A DNA stretch of 64,000 bases, taken from NCBI RefSeq assembly GCF_040450955.1, contig NZ_CP144373.1, positions 972,486 through 1,036,485 on the forward strand. The letters are read 5' to 3'. The first letter of the stretch is position 1; every line of letters begins with the position of its first letter. This DNA is from Thermodesulfovibrio sp. 3907-1M (GTDB taxonomy: Bacteria; Nitrospirota; Thermodesulfovibrionia; Thermodesulfovibrionales; Thermodesulfovibrionaceae). Both the position numbers and the translations under genes were made by a program. Below, one piece after another: positions 10,919-19,246 of this stretch. A model generated the notes under the pieces. It saw only the letters and a list, made by a program, of their open reading frames with translations. It made no database searches and was not told where the DNA came from.

Positions 10919-11757
10919 AAGTTTTCCACATCCTTGACAATTTCTTTTAATTCAAGAATTAACTCCTCTGGTTCTGGAAGGTTTAAAATTTTATAAACCC
11001 TTTCCTTGTAGAATTCAGACTCCTTCTTAACTTGAAATGGGTAGTAACCAAGCTGTTCAGCAATAAAATTGGAGAGTTGAACAATAGCAACGGTTTTTGC
11101 ATATTTTAATGATTTCTGAGGAAAGTCGTGATGATAGAGAATCACCTCCAGGACTATCTCTGGCAGTCCCCAAAACTCAGCAATCCACTTTCCTATTTCT
11201 GAATGAGTTGTTCCAATAATTTTTTCTTCTGCTTCTTTAAGAGAATCTACTTGTCTGAAAGCTTCCTCTATTTTCTGAAACTGTTCATAAAAAGCATAAT
11301 GAAGAGCAAAGAGTCCAATATCATGAAGAACACCGGCTGTGAAATTATCTTCTGAAGGCTCATTCAAAAATTTTTCTGAAATAACCTGAGATACTATGCC
11401 TGTAGCAATAGAATGCTTAAAAAGCTCTTTATAACTTTTTTCTTTTTCAGGAGATGACTTAAAAAGGCTGAATATGGATATACTTAAAGCAATATTTTTC
11501 AAAGCTTTAAATCCTATTTTAAGAAGAGCGTCTTTAACAGTTGTAATAGGTTTATACATTCCAAGATAAACTATATTGGCAACACCTAAAACCTTTGACA
11601 TAATTGGTGGGTCTCTTTCAATAATGCTGACAAGTTCATCAAGATGCGTTAGTTGTCTTGATGTTAAATTAAGTATTTTTTCTGCAGTATAGGAAAGCGT
11701 AGGAAGTTTTTTAAGTTTCTGAATATCAATTCTTATGTCATAACCTGTCGAGTTCAT
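10915..11757 (-). CDS. HDOD domain signalling protein
   Basis: A 280-residue HDOD protein: an N-terminal helical domain (KLKKLPTLSYTAEKILNLTS, DELVSIIERDPPIMSKVLGV) and an HD-related fold with LHDIGLFALHYAF and ILYHHDFPQKS. HDOD proteins usually lack full phosphohydrolase residues and act as scaffolds in c-di-GMP, motility or stress signalling. It is translationally coupled to the downstream diguanylate cyclase, suggesting that it regulates or recruits it. Confidence 0.9.
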   Translation of the reverse strand: MNSTGYDIRIDIQKLKKLPTLSYTAEKILNLTSRQLTHLDELVSIIERDPPIMSKVLGVANIVYLGMYKPITTVKDALLKIGFKALKNIALSISIFSLFKSSPEKEKSYKELFKHSIATGIVSQVISEKFLNEPSEDNFTAGVLHDIGLFALHYAFYEQFQKIEEAFRQVDSLKEAEEKIIGTTHSEIGKWIAEFWGLPEIVLEVILYHHDFPQKSLKYAKTVAIVQLSNFIAEQLGYYPFQVKKESEFYKERVYKILNLPEPEELILELKEIVKDVENL

Positions 11758-11766
11758 TGTTCTTGC

Positions 11767-11795
11767 TTGCTTAAAATTATTCTAAATAATACAAT
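11767..11795 (+). promoter_or_regulatory. Promoter of the SemiSWEET gene (leaderless)
   Basis: TTGCTT (11767-11772) and TACAAT (11790-11795) are 17 bp apart. The -10 box ends 7 bases before the ATG, so the transcript should begin at the start codon. Confidence 0.55.
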
Positions 11796-11802
11796 ATAAA
11801 TT

Positions 11803-12069
11803 ATGGAGTTTTCAATCAATTTAAATAACATTATTGGAATTGTAGCAGGAATAATAACAACAGGTGCTCTTGTTCCGCAGGCATTGAAAATTTATAAAAC
11901 AAAATCCGCCAGAGATGTCTCCCTTACGATGTTTATTTTTTTGGCAATAGGAATCACTCTCTGGTTTTTCTATGGAGTTTTGATTAAAGAATTACCTGTA
12001 ATTTTAGCAAACTTTGTTTCTTTAATTTTAATTTTTTCAATTATTTTTATGAAAATCCGCTATGGTTAA
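11803..12069 (+). CDS. SemiSWEET sugar transporter (PQ-loop)
   Basis: An 88-residue, three-helix membrane protein of the SemiSWEET family, whose homodimers carry sugars by facilitated diffusion. The PQ motif (GALVPQALKIYKTKSARDVS) lies in helix 1, followed by two more hydrophobic helices (FIFLAIGITLWFFYG and the C-terminal one). Length is typical. The substrate is unknown. It stands alone, diverging from the HDOD gene and converging on aroF with a 4-bp overlap. Confidence 0.9.
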   Translation: MEFSINLNNIIGIVAGIITTGALVPQALKIYKTKSARDVSLTMFIFLAIGITLWFFYGVLIKELPVILANFVSLILIFSIIFMKIRYG

Positions 12070-13079
12070 ATCTTTTCTACAACCGATGTAAAAAGCTTCA
12101 GATTTTCAACTAATCTGCCAAAAGAGCTGAAATTCAAAGATTGTGGTCCGTCAGAAAAGGCTTTTTCAGGCTGTGGATGAACCTCAATCATCAATCCATC
12201 TGCTCCTGCAGCAACAGCAGCATAAGCCATTGAAGGAACATATTTTGCATAACCTGTTGCATGGCTTGGATCAACTATTACAGGAAGATGCGTCTCTTCT
12301 TTAAGCACTGCTATAGCTGAAAGATCAAGAGTGTTTCTTGTGGCAGTTTCAAAGGTTCTGATTCCTCGCTCGCATAAAATAACATTTCTGTTACCTTCGC
12401 TCAGAATATATTCAGCACTCATAAGCCATTCTTTGATGGTCATTGACATTCCTCTTTTAAGTATTACGGGTTTCTGAACCTGTCCCACTCTTTTTAAAAG
12501 TTCAAAATTCTGAGCATTTCTCGTTCCAATCTGGAGAATGTCTGCATATTCGCAGACAAGGTCAACATGTTCAGGATTAACAACTTCTGTTACCACAGGC
12601 ATTCTGGCGATCTCTCCTGCTTTTTTGAGTAATTCAAGCCCTTCCTTGCCGAGTCCCTGAAAGGAATATGGAGAGGTTCTTGGCTTGTAAGCACCTCCTC
12701 TTAAAATATGAGCACCCATTAATTTTACAGTCTTTGCAGTGTTAATAATCTGCGCTTCATTTTCAACAGCACAGGGACCAGCGATTATAACAACTTCTTT
12801 GCCTCCAATTGACACATCTCCCACTTTGATAACAGTTTTTTCCTTTTTTACTTCCTTTGAGGCAAGCTTGTAGGGTTTAAGAATCGGTATAACAGCCTCT
12901 ACTCCATCAAGACTCTCAAGGCTCTGAAGTATAAATTTGCCCCTTTCATCTCCAACAGCTCCAATTACATTTCTTGTGGTGCCGTAGATCACATGGGGTT
13001 TGTAGCCAAGTTCTTCAATTTTGGATATTACCTCTTTAAGCTGTTCCTCTGTGGCTTCTGGTTTCATTACGATTACCAT
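12066..13079 (-). CDS. aroF: DAHP synthase (3-deoxy-7-phosphoheptulonate synthase), type I-beta with N-terminal regulatory domain
   Basis: A 337-residue enzyme condensing phosphoenolpyruvate and erythrose-4-phosphate, the entry to the shikimate pathway. Residues 1-70 form a ferredoxin-like domain ([18 protein letters not shown]) like the Tyr/Phe-sensing domain of the Thermotoga enzyme. The barrel follows with [32 protein letters not shown] and VDPSHATG. The gene is preceded by a leader peptide rich in Phe, Tyr and Trp and by a terminator/antiterminator, so both enzyme inhibition and attenuation by aromatic amino acids are expected. Confidence 0.95.
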   Translation of the reverse strand: MVIVMKPEATEEQLKEVISKIEELGYKPHVIYGTTRNVIGAVGDERGKFILQSLESLDGVEAVIPILKPYKLASKEVKKEKTVIKVGDVSIGGKEVVIIAGPCAVENEAQIINTAKTVKLMGAHILRGGAYKPRTSPYSFQGLGKEGLELLKKAGEIARMPVVTEVVNPEHVDLVCEYADILQIGTRNAQNFELLKRVGQVQKPVILKRGMSMTIKEWLMSAEYILSEGNRNVILCERGIRTFETATRNTLDLSAIAVLKEETHLPVIVDPSHATGYAKYVPSMAYAAVAAGADGLMIEVHPQPEKAFSDGPQSLNFSSFGRLVENLKLFTSVVEKI

Positions 13080-13106
13080 TTTTTAAACCTCCATTAAAGT
13101 TTTTAA

Positions 13107-13157
13107 ATAAAAAAGACAGACAGAACAGGGGCTTCCTCTGCCCCTGACCTGTCTGCC
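13107..13157 (-). terminator. Attenuator terminator before aroF
   Basis: On the minus strand, CAGGGGC pairs with GCCCCTG around the loop AGAGGAA. The stem is extended below a T-T mismatch and a G-T pair by AGACAG/CTGTCT, and TTTTTTATTT follows. The 5' arm overlaps region 3 (13148-13138), which can instead pair with region 2, so this is a conditional terminator. Confidence 0.88.
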
Positions 13158-13193
13158 TTGAATTTTTCTGCCAGACTAAAATGTCAGAGGCAG
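13138..13193 (-). promoter_or_regulatory. Antiterminator (2:3) and protector (1:2) pairing of the aroF attenuator
   Basis: Region 2, CTGCCTCTGAC (13193-13183), begins two bases after the leader stop codon. It can pair with region 3, GTCAGGGGCAG (13148-13138), over 11 positions with a single G-U, which would open the terminator. Region 2 can instead fold on itself with the following bases (CTGCC...GAC-loop-GTC-t-GGCAG, 13193-13168), which releases region 3 to form the terminator. This is the logic of amino-acid biosynthesis attenuators, with ribosome position on the leader deciding the fold. Confidence 0.85.
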
Positions 13194-13194
13194 A

Positions 13195-13242
13195 TTAGTT
13201 AAAGTAAAAGCCAAACCAGAAATAATAGATTTTCTCTGCCAT
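13195..13242 (-). CDS. Aromatic leader peptide of aroF
   Basis: A 15-codon reading frame, MAEKIYYFWFGFYFN, with AAAGGAG 6-7 bases before its ATG. Eight of 15 residues are Phe, Tyr or Trp (Y-Y-F-W-F-G-F-Y-F in a run of nine). Such codons would stall a ribosome when charged tRNA-Phe, -Tyr or -Trp is scarce, freeing the antiterminator. Too short for routine gene calling. The peptide itself probably has no function. Its composition suggests a response to all three aromatic amino acids, fitting a single DAHP synthase. Confidence 0.9.
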   Translation of the reverse strand: MAEKIYYFWFGFYFN

Positions 13243-13265
13243 TCAAGCTCTCCTTTAACTCCTTA

Positions 13266-13339
13266 TCGGGGTGAGAGGATTTGAACCTCCGACACCACGG
13301 TCCCGAACCGTGCGCGCTACCAGACTGCGCTACACCCCG
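13266..13339 (-). tRNA. tRNA-Pro (anticodon CGG)
   Basis: A complete cloverleaf: acceptor CGGGGTG pairs with CACCCCG, the anticodon stem-loop is CACGG-TTCGGGA-CCGTG, and the T arm is GGAGG-TTCAAAT-CCTCT. CCA is not encoded. The 3' end lies only 23 bp from the start of the aroF leader peptide, with a Shine-Dalgarno site in between and no room for a promoter, so the tRNA is probably processed from the aroF transcript. A TGtTATAAT extended -10 (13355-13347) stands 7 bp upstream. Confidence 0.95.
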
Positions 13340-13346
13340 TTTTAAT

Positions 13347-13355
13347 ATTATAACA
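13347..13355 (-). promoter_or_regulatory. Extended -10 promoter for tRNA-Pro and the aroF leader
   Basis: TGtTATAAT on the minus strand ends 7 bp before the tRNA 5' end and overlaps the last codons of pgeF. No strong -35 is seen. It is the only good promoter-like sequence close upstream of the tRNA-leader-aroF unit. Confidence 0.55.
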
Positions 13356-14007
13356 TTCCTATGACTCCGTATTGTCTTGCTGCCTTTTTACCATGAAATC
13401 TGTACGAAGCATATTCATTGTTTTTACAATATGTGCAGTCCTCTGAAATCCAGATGTTTTCTTTTTTTACTCCTGCTGAAATAGCCTGAAGAAGGTTTGC
13501 TATTCCGATATCAACATGTTTTTTGCCATTTACTCTTAAAATATATTCTTTTTCAGGAATTTCTTTTCTTAATTCTTCAATGACTTCCTGCCCTACCTCA
13601 TAACAACATCCTTTAATGTATGGTCCAAAAGCAATCAATAGATTTTTTGGCTCACATCCGCAAATTTCCTTCATTTTGAAGATTGTTTTTTTTAAAATTC
13701 CCTTTGCTGTTCCACGCCATCCAGCATGAACTGTTCCAATTACTTTTTTTTCTGGATCAAATATTAGCGCTGCCAGACAATCTGCTGTTTTTACGCCTAT
13801 AAAAAGATTTTTTTGATCTGTAATCACTGCGTCTGCTATGGATGGCTCAGCGTAAGAATTCAAAATTGCTATAGAATCTGTATGTCTTTGAATAGGAAGA
13901 TAAAGCTTAAATGGAAGCGAATCTTTAAAATCTTCAAATTTTTCTATCCTTTTTGTAAAAAATGCTTCAATCTGTAGTCCTTTAAATATTTCTGGATAAA
14001 TGAGCAT
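13348..14007 (-). CDS. pgeF: Peptidoglycan editing factor / multicopper polyphenol oxidase family (YfiH)
   Basis: A 219-residue protein of the YfiH/laccase-domain family; members hydrolyse wrongly incorporated amino acids from peptidoglycan precursors or act on purine nucleosides. Conserved metal-binding His and Cys residues are seen (PIQRHTDSIAIL, KTADCLAAL, GTVHAGWRGTAKGI, GPYIKGCCYEVGQEV). I place the start at ATG 14007 because TATAAT lies 6 bases upstream (14019-14014); the longer frame from 14022 would include this -10 box. The message is probably leaderless. Confidence 0.9.
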   Translation of the reverse strand: MLIYPEIFKGLQIEAFFTKRIEKFEDFKDSLPFKLYLPIQRHTDSIAILNSYAEPSIADAVITDQKNLFIGVKTADCLAALIFDPEKKVIGTVHAGWRGTAKGILKKTIFKMKEICGCEPKNLLIAFGPYIKGCCYEVGQEVIEELRKEIPEKEYILRVNGKKHVDIGIANLLQAISAGVKKENIWISEDCTYCKNNEYASYRFHGKKAARQYGVIGML

Positions 14008-14074
14008 TGTTTTATTATACATTCAGAACAAAAGCATGTTCCATTTTTTAAGAATTTTTTGAGATAATTAATTA

Positions 14075-15283
14075 ATGGGCTATGCAACAAAAATAAAAAA
14101 GATCAACGAAAAACAGCTAATTAAAATCCCTGTTGAGGAATTAAAAATCAACAGAGCTTTACCATTTGATGTCTACATCCGTGACTCAGGAATAGATAAA
14201 AAAATTTTCAACAAAGCAACGATTCTTTCAAACAGTTTTCTTGAAGTATTAAAAGAAAAAGGAATAAGTCATGTTTATGTTGAAGAGTCTGATCTGGATA
14301 CTTATAAATCAAGAGCATTGCCAGAATCAGTTTTAGACTCCCCTGTAGCTTTTAAAAATTATTCTTTTTTTAAAGAAAATTTCTATCAAATTGACAGAAA
14401 TCTTTTAATCCCGGGTGTTGAAGTTGAGTTTTCTATTTATCAATTAAAAGATTTTAACTTCAAAAAAATCGTTGAAGCATCACCGGAAAAGCCATCCATG
14501 ATTTATGGGGATACAATTCCTGAGGAAGGAGATATTTTAATTGAAAAAAAGGATTTGCCTTTATTTAGAGAATACCTTGAATTTCTGAGTAAAAGAGTTG
14601 AAGAAAAAGAGCTGATAATTAAAGAATCCGCCAAAGTATTAATAAATGAGCTTTTAAATGAACCAAGAAGCGGAGAAAAGATAAAAAAGGCAGGCGAAGT
14701 TGTCGCTAATATTATAGAAACAATTCTTGATGAGCCTGATTCAATTTATAGTCTTTTAAGTTTAAAGGGTTATGATTACTATACCTACACTCACTCAGTT
14801 AATGTGGGAGTTTTATCTACTGGGCTGGGGATACAGATAGGACTTGACAGGGATGCTTTGTTTAAACTTGGAATGGGTGCAATTTTACATGATTTAGGAA
14901 AAAGTCAGATTCCTCATGAAATACTTAATAAACAGGGAAAACTTAATGATACAGAATACAATATTATAAAACAGCATGTTTTGTTCGGTTATGAACTTCT
15001 TGAAAATCAGAAAGAGTTTCCTAAGGAATCTCTCACAGCAGTGCTTCAGCATCATGAAAAGCTTTCTGGAAGAGGATATCCTTTTGGTTTGAAGGAAGAA
15101 GAAATAAAGCTTTTTGGAAGAATTACAGCAATTGCAGACTGTTATGATGCTTTAACAACCCGAAGACCATACAAGCCTCCGCTAACTCCCTATTTTGCTC
15201 TTTCCATAATTGTTAAAGAAAAAGGAGATTATAACCCTGAGCTTTTAAAAACTTTTATAAAGATGCTTGGAAAGATAAAATGA
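14075..15283 (+). CDS. HD-GYP domain c-di-GMP phosphodiesterase
   Basis: A 402-residue cytoplasmic protein. The N-terminal ~190 residues resemble the DUF3391-type region often found before HD-GYP domains. The catalytic half has the HD pair in GAILHDLGKSQIPHEIL, then HHEKLSGRGYPFGL (GYP motif) and ADCYDALTTRRPYK, all intact for hydrolysis of c-di-GMP to GMP. A GATAAT box ends 6 bases before the ATG, suggesting a leaderless message. The stop overlaps the rarA start by 4 bp. Confidence 0.93.
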   Translation: MGYATKIKKINEKQLIKIPVEELKINRALPFDVYIRDSGIDKKIFNKATILSNSFLEVLKEKGISHVYVEESDLDTYKSRALPESVLDSPVAFKNYSFFKENFYQIDRNLLIPGVEVEFSIYQLKDFNFKKIVEASPEKPSMIYGDTIPEEGDILIEKKDLPLFREYLEFLSKRVEEKELIIKESAKVLINELLNEPRSGEKIKKAGEVVANIIETILDEPDSIYSLLSLKGYDYYTYTHSVNVGVLSTGLGIQIGLDRDALFKLGMGAILHDLGKSQIPHEILNKQGKLNDTEYNIIKQHVLFGYELLENQKEFPKESLTAVLQHHEKLSGRGYPFGLKEEEIKLFGRITAIADCYDALTTRRPYKPPLTPYFALSIIVKEKGDYNPELLKTFIKMLGKIK

Positions 15284-16524
15284 CTGATTTATTTGATAAA
15301 CTCTCAGAGCCCTTAAAAAAAGAGCCTCTTGCTTACAGAATGACTCCGAGAAATCTTGATGAGTATGTGGGACAGAGTCATATTATTTCTAAGGGAAAGC
15401 TTCTCAGGAGAGCAATTGATTCAGACAGAATAACCTCGCTTATTTTATATGGACCTCCAGGAACAGGCAAAACAGCTCTTGCAAGAATTATTGCAAATAA
15501 GACAAAGGCTCATTTTGAGTGGCTTAATGCAACAACCCTGAATATTGAAGAGATAAGAAAGCAGATTTTTGCAGCAAAACAAAGGCTCAGTAAAGGGGAA
15601 AAGACAATTCTTTTTATAGATGAAATTCACAGACTTAATAGAGTTTCTCAGGATGCCCTGCTTCCAGATATTGAAGAAGGAAACATAATCCTTATTGGAG
15701 CAACAACGGAGAATCCATTTTTTTATCTTAACTCTGCTTTAGTTTCCCGAAGCCATGTATTTGAACTAAAGCCTTTAACTGAAGAAGAGATTATAACTAT
15801 TCTTAAAAGAGCTTTGATTGATAAAGAGCGTGGATTTGGAGATTTAAAAATTGAGATTACTGATGAAGCAATGTCTCATATTGCAAAGTCTTCAGATGGA
15901 GATGCAAGAAAGGCACTTTCTGCCATTGAAATTGCTGTATTAACCACAGAACCTGATGAAGATGGTGTTATAAGAATTGATATCAGAATTGCCGAAGAAA
16001 GTATTCAGAAAAAGCACATTGTCTATGACAGGGCAGGAGATCAACACTACGATACAGCCTCAGCTTTTATTAAAAGTATGCGAGGAAGTGATCCTGATGC
16101 AACAGTTTACTGGCTTGCAAAGATGATTTATGCAGGAGAGGATCCCCGTTTTATTGCTCGCAGAATAGTGATTGCAGCAAGTGAGGATGTGGGAAATGCT
16201 GATCCAATGGCTCTGGTTGTTGCCACATCAGCAGCTCAGGCAGTTGAATTTGTAGGAATGCCAGAGGCGAGAATAATTCTTGCTCAGGCTGCCATTTATG
16301 TTGCCCTTGCGCCAAAAAGTAATGCCTGTTACATGGCAATAGAAGAAGCCTTAAAAGATATTGAGAGAGGGCACACCCTTCAAGTTCCAGAGCATCTGAA
16401 AGATACTCACTACAAGGGAGCTAAAAGGCTTGGTCATGGAAAGGGTTATAAATATCCCCATGATTATGGTGGCTATGTGCAGCAGCACTATCTTCCTGAG
16501 AAGAAAAAGTATTATAAGCCTTAG
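15280..16524 (+). CDS. rarA: Replication-associated recombination protein A (AAA+ ATPase)
   Basis: A 414-residue clamp-loader-like ATPase (RarA/MgsA) acting at stalled forks. It shows Walker A YGPPGTGKTALA, Walker B LFIDEIHRL, sensor I GATTENPFF, and the C-terminal MgsA domain (SFIKSMRGSDPDATVYWLAKM, YKYPHDYGGYVQQHYLP). Length is normal. The ATG overlaps the HD-GYP gene stop, and the end overlaps queE by 4 bp tail to tail. Confidence 0.95.
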   Translation: MTDLFDKLSEPLKKEPLAYRMTPRNLDEYVGQSHIISKGKLLRRAIDSDRITSLILYGPPGTGKTALARIIANKTKAHFEWLNATTLNIEEIRKQIFAAKQRLSKGEKTILFIDEIHRLNRVSQDALLPDIEEGNIILIGATTENPFFYLNSALVSRSHVFELKPLTEEEIITILKRALIDKERGFGDLKIEITDEAMSHIAKSSDGDARKALSAIEIAVLTTEPDEDGVIRIDIRIAEESIQKKHIVYDRAGDQHYDTASAFIKSMRGSDPDATVYWLAKMIYAGEDPRFIARRIVIAASEDVGNADPMALVVATSAAQAVEFVGMPEARIILAQAAIYVALAPKSNACYMAIEEALKDIERGHTLQVPEHLKDTHYKGAKRLGHGKGYKYPHDYGGYVQQHYLPEKKKYYKP

Positions 16525-17147
16525 AATCCTCTTTTGTCACCAAAAATATATTTATGAATTTGAAGATTCAGCCTTACTGAAAGCCCGTCATTAATTATCC
16601 ACTCAGCAAGCTCTTTAGGATTTAGAATTCCACAGGCAGGAGAAAAAAGAATCTCTTTAGCTTTTATTCTATGGGTTTTTATAAAATTCTTTGCCCATTC
16701 ATAGTCTTGTCTGTCAGTTAAAACAAATTTAACTTCATCAGTTTTTTTTAAAAAATTCAAATTTTCAAGAAAGTTTCTCTCACTCATTCCACTTCCAGGA
16801 GTTTTTATGTCCATGATTATTTTTACCTGAGGATTAACTTTTTCCAGAGATACAGAGCCATTTGTCTCAAGAAGCACAATATGAGTTTTTACAAGCTCAT
16901 TCATAAGTTCGTAAACTTCCTCCTGCAAAAGGGGCTCTCCTCCTGTAATCTCAACATATTTAAATGGGAAGGAATGAATTTTTTTTAAAACTTCATCAAT
17001 TGAACGCTCCTCACCTTCATAATAGGCATATTTTGTATCACAGTAGGTGCATCTAAGGTTACATCCTGTAAGTCTTAAAAAAATCATAGGTATTCCTGCG
17101 AGAGAGCTTTCTCCTTGAATGCTTGCAAAGATTTCGCAGACTTTCAT
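16521..17147 (-). CDS. queE: 7-carboxy-7-deazaguanine synthase (radical SAM)
   Basis: A 208-residue radical SAM enzyme of queuosine/7-deazapurine biosynthesis that converts 6-carboxytetrahydropterin to 7-carboxy-7-deazaguanine. Motifs are the N-terminal IFASIQGESSLAGIPMIFLR, the cluster Cys triad in GCNLRCTYCDT (CxxxCxxC), and VEITGGEPLLQ. Slightly under typical length. Other queuosine genes are not in the window. The start overlaps the end of the upstream membrane hydrolase gene by 4 bp. Confidence 0.93.
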   Translation of the reverse strand: MKVCEIFASIQGESSLAGIPMIFLRLTGCNLRCTYCDTKYAYYEGEERSIDEVLKKIHSFPFKYVEITGGEPLLQEEVYELMNELVKTHIVLLETNGSVSLEKVNPQVKIIMDIKTPGSGMSERNFLENLNFLKKTDEVKFVLTDRQDYEWAKNFIKTHRIKAKEILFSPACGILNPKELAEWIINDGLSVRLNLQIHKYIFGDKRGF

Positions 17148-18046
17148 ATCTTTAAAGTAGCATTTATTATTTTATAACCCTGCGGGGTTTCCTTTAGCCA
17201 TACTTTTGCAGTAAATCTATCATTAGGTAAAAATCCATAGGAAAGCTCTTTCCAGATCACCACAGTTACATCGCCTTCATGTCTCAGTTGAGCTATAGGA
17301 TGTTTTGCAAAGGAAAGCAAAGCTTTTACTGCTTCAGCTTCTTTTGATTTTATAATGGCAGGGTCATTTTTAATTCTGTATTTTTCATCAACACAAACTC
17401 GCTTTGTAAAAAGGTCAACAAATCCAGTTATGTATTCATCTGAATGCCTTGTCACAAACCACCATCTTAAAAAATCATTGGGGAGAGGATAAACCCTGTA
17501 TTGATGTGCTTCAATGTTTTGTTTAAGAAAAGCTCTTGCCTCTGCTTTAAGATATGCCTTTGTTGCAATGTATAAAGCAATAAAAACAATTGAAAAAATA
17601 TATAAAAATTTTGCATGCTTCTTAAACTTTATTGACAGAACCACCACTGTCAAAAGAGGCAGTAAAACATAAGGGTCAACTATAAATGTTAAAGAAAGAC
17701 TGTATGAGTTCCAGTCAAAGGGAGAAAGAATCTTTGTTCCGTATTGATTTGTAAGGTCAAGAAAAAGATGAACTGCATAGGCTATGAATGCAGAGGCATA
17801 GGCTTTTAAGAAACCTAATTTTTTGCGAAAAATTATCCCTGGTAAAAGAGGAAACAAAAACAATGCTCCAATTCCATGAGTAATTCCTCTGTGATACATA
17901 AGAAAAAGCTCTCTACTGTGAAACCTTAAAATAATGTCAATATCAGGCAGGATGGATGCAACAAGAATAATTGCAAAAATGGTTTTGTTTTTAGTTATTG
18001 TCTTACCAACTACAAATCCAGAAAGGGTATGGGTAACGGGATCCAT
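17144..18046 (-). CDS. YdjM-type membrane-bound metal-dependent hydrolase
   Basis: A 300-residue integral membrane protein of the YdjM/DUF457 family. The N-terminus MDPVTHTLSGFVVGK and the following LPDIDIILRF, YHRGITHGIGALFLFPLLPG, and HLFLDLTNQYGTKILSPFDW carry the conserved His and Asp residues thought to bind a metal. About five membrane helices are visible. Substrate unknown. A TACAAT box (18057-18052) ends 5 bases before the ATG, so the transcript should be leaderless. Confidence 0.85.
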   Translation of the reverse strand: MDPVTHTLSGFVVGKTITKNKTIFAIILVASILPDIDIILRFHSRELFLMYHRGITHGIGALFLFPLLPGIIFRKKLGFLKAYASAFIAYAVHLFLDLTNQYGTKILSPFDWNSYSLSLTFIVDPYVLLPLLTVVVLSIKFKKHAKFLYIFSIVFIALYIATKAYLKAEARAFLKQNIEAHQYRVYPLPNDFLRWWFVTRHSDEYITGFVDLFTKRVCVDEKYRIKNDPAIIKSKEAEAVKALLSFAKHPIAQLRHEGDVTVVIWKELSYGFLPNDRFTAKVWLKETPQGYKIINATLKI

Positions 18047-18095
18047 AAAAAATTGTAACAGAAATTAAATAAATAAAAGAAGTTTTGTTTTGTGC

Positions 18096-18124
18096 TTGAC
18101 ATTTGAAGAAAATTTATGTATTAT
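18096..18124 (+). promoter_or_regulatory. Sigma-70 type promoter of atpBE
   Basis: Perfect TTGACA (18096-18101) and TATTAT (18119-18124), 17 bp apart, about 25 bp before the AAAGGAGG ribosome site of atpB. Confidence 0.8.
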
Positions 18125-18156
18125 AACTTAATCAAAAATGAGAAAGGAGGCATAAA

Positions 18157-18834
18157 GTGGAAGCACCAACCTTTTTAGGAATGTTGTTACCCTCAATCCC
18201 ACCGTATGTTAGTTATTCCTGGTTAGCAATTATATTTCTTATCATTGTTTCTTTAATTGTCAGAGGAAAGTTATCTTTAATTCCCTCGGGAATTCAGAAT
18301 GTTATGGAAGTTATTCTGGAATTTTTATCAAGTCAGGCACGAGATGCAGTTGGGAGTAAGTATGCGAAAACTTTTATTCCCCTTCTTGGAACTTTATTTC
18401 TTTACATTCTTACCTGCAACCTATTTGGACTTATTCCAGGTTTTGAATCTCCTACAGGAAACCTCAATACAAATGCCTCAATGGCTGTTCCAGTATTTTT
18501 AATCTACCAGTTTTATGGTTTTAAAGTTCATGGAATAAGATATCTTGAGCATTTTTTAGGTCCTATAAGAAGCATTTATGCAATTCCTTTTATGGCTTTT
18601 ATGTTTATTGTAGAATGGATCAGCCATCTCGCAAGACCTATTACACTTTCTGTCCGACTTTTCGGTAACATGATGAGTAAACATCTCTTATTAATGGTTC
18701 TTGGAGTTTTAACACCTTTGCTTGTTCCTACTCTTGTTTTAATTTTAGGAACTGCAGTTAGCTTTATTCAGGCATATATATTTATGATACTTACAGCAGC
18801 CTATATTGGCGGTGCTGTAGAAGAGCATCATTAA
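18157..18834 (+). CDS. atpB: F1Fo ATP synthase subunit a
   Basis: A 225-residue membrane subunit forming the proton half-channels next to the c-ring. The essential Arg is R167 in RPITLSVRLFGNMMS. Five or six hydrophobic helices are visible, ending in FIFMILTAAYIGGAV-like sequence. It starts with GTG 8 bases after AAAGGAGG. Only atpB and atpE are here; the b, delta and F1 genes must lie elsewhere, a split seen in several bacterial phyla. Confidence 0.95.
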   Translation: MEAPTFLGMLLPSIPPYVSYSWLAIIFLIIVSLIVRGKLSLIPSGIQNVMEVILEFLSSQARDAVGSKYAKTFIPLLGTLFLYILTCNLFGLIPGFESPTGNLNTNASMAVPVFLIYQFYGFKVHGIRYLEHFLGPIRSIYAIPFMAFMFIVEWISHLARPITLSVRLFGNMMSKHLLLMVLGVLTPLLVPTLVLILGTAVSFIQAYIFMILTAAYIGGAVEEHH

Positions 18835-18854
18835 AAAGAAAGGAGGTGTGAGGA

Positions 18855-19190
18855 ATGAAAAAAGTTTTGGTAGCATTAGTACTTTTTAGCTTAATTCTTT
18901 TTGCAGGGACGGTATTTGCTGCAGAAGCTACTGCAGATGCTGCTAAGTTAAATTACTATGGTTTTGCCAGCCTTGGAGCATTGGTTGGAATTGGTCTTGC
19001 AGCAGCTGGTGGAGGAATTGGAATGGGTCATGGATTGAGAGGAATAATGGAAGGCTCTGCGAGAAATCCTGGAGTGGCAGGTAAACTTCTTACCACTTTC
19101 ATCATTGGATTGGCATTGATTGAAACTCTCGTTATTTACACACTTGTCATAGTTCTTATAACTTACTATGCAAATCCTTTTGTAAAGTAA
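18855..19190 (+). CDS. atpE: F1Fo ATP synthase subunit c with N-terminal signal-like extension
   Basis: A 111-residue c subunit, longer than the usual 75-90. Residues 1-22 look like a cleavable signal peptide (MKKVLVALVL...GTVFA, cleavage near Ala22/Ala23). The mature hairpin has the glycine-rich helix 1 (GLAAAGGGIGMGHGLRG), the polar loop SARNPG, and helix 2 with ion-binding Glu90 (LALIETLVIY). Met occupies the place where Na+-type c subunits carry a conserved Gln, so proton coupling is more likely. RBS AAAGGAGGTG. A strong terminator follows. Confidence 0.93.
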   Translation: MKKVLVALVLFSLILFAGTVFAAEATADAAKLNYYGFASLGALVGIGLAAAGGGIGMGHGLRGIMEGSARNPGVAGKLLTTFIIGLALIETLVIYTLVIVLITYYANPFVK

Positions 19191-19210
19191 TTTTTCTTTC
19201 ATTTTTTCAA

Positions 19211-19246
19211 AGAAGGAGGAGCATTTGCTTCTCCTTCTTTATTTTT
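19211..19246 (+). terminator. Intrinsic terminator after atpE
   Basis: AGAAGGAGGAGC pairs with GCTTCTCCTTCT (12 bp including one G-T) around an ATTT loop, followed by TTATTTTT. Confidence 0.88.
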
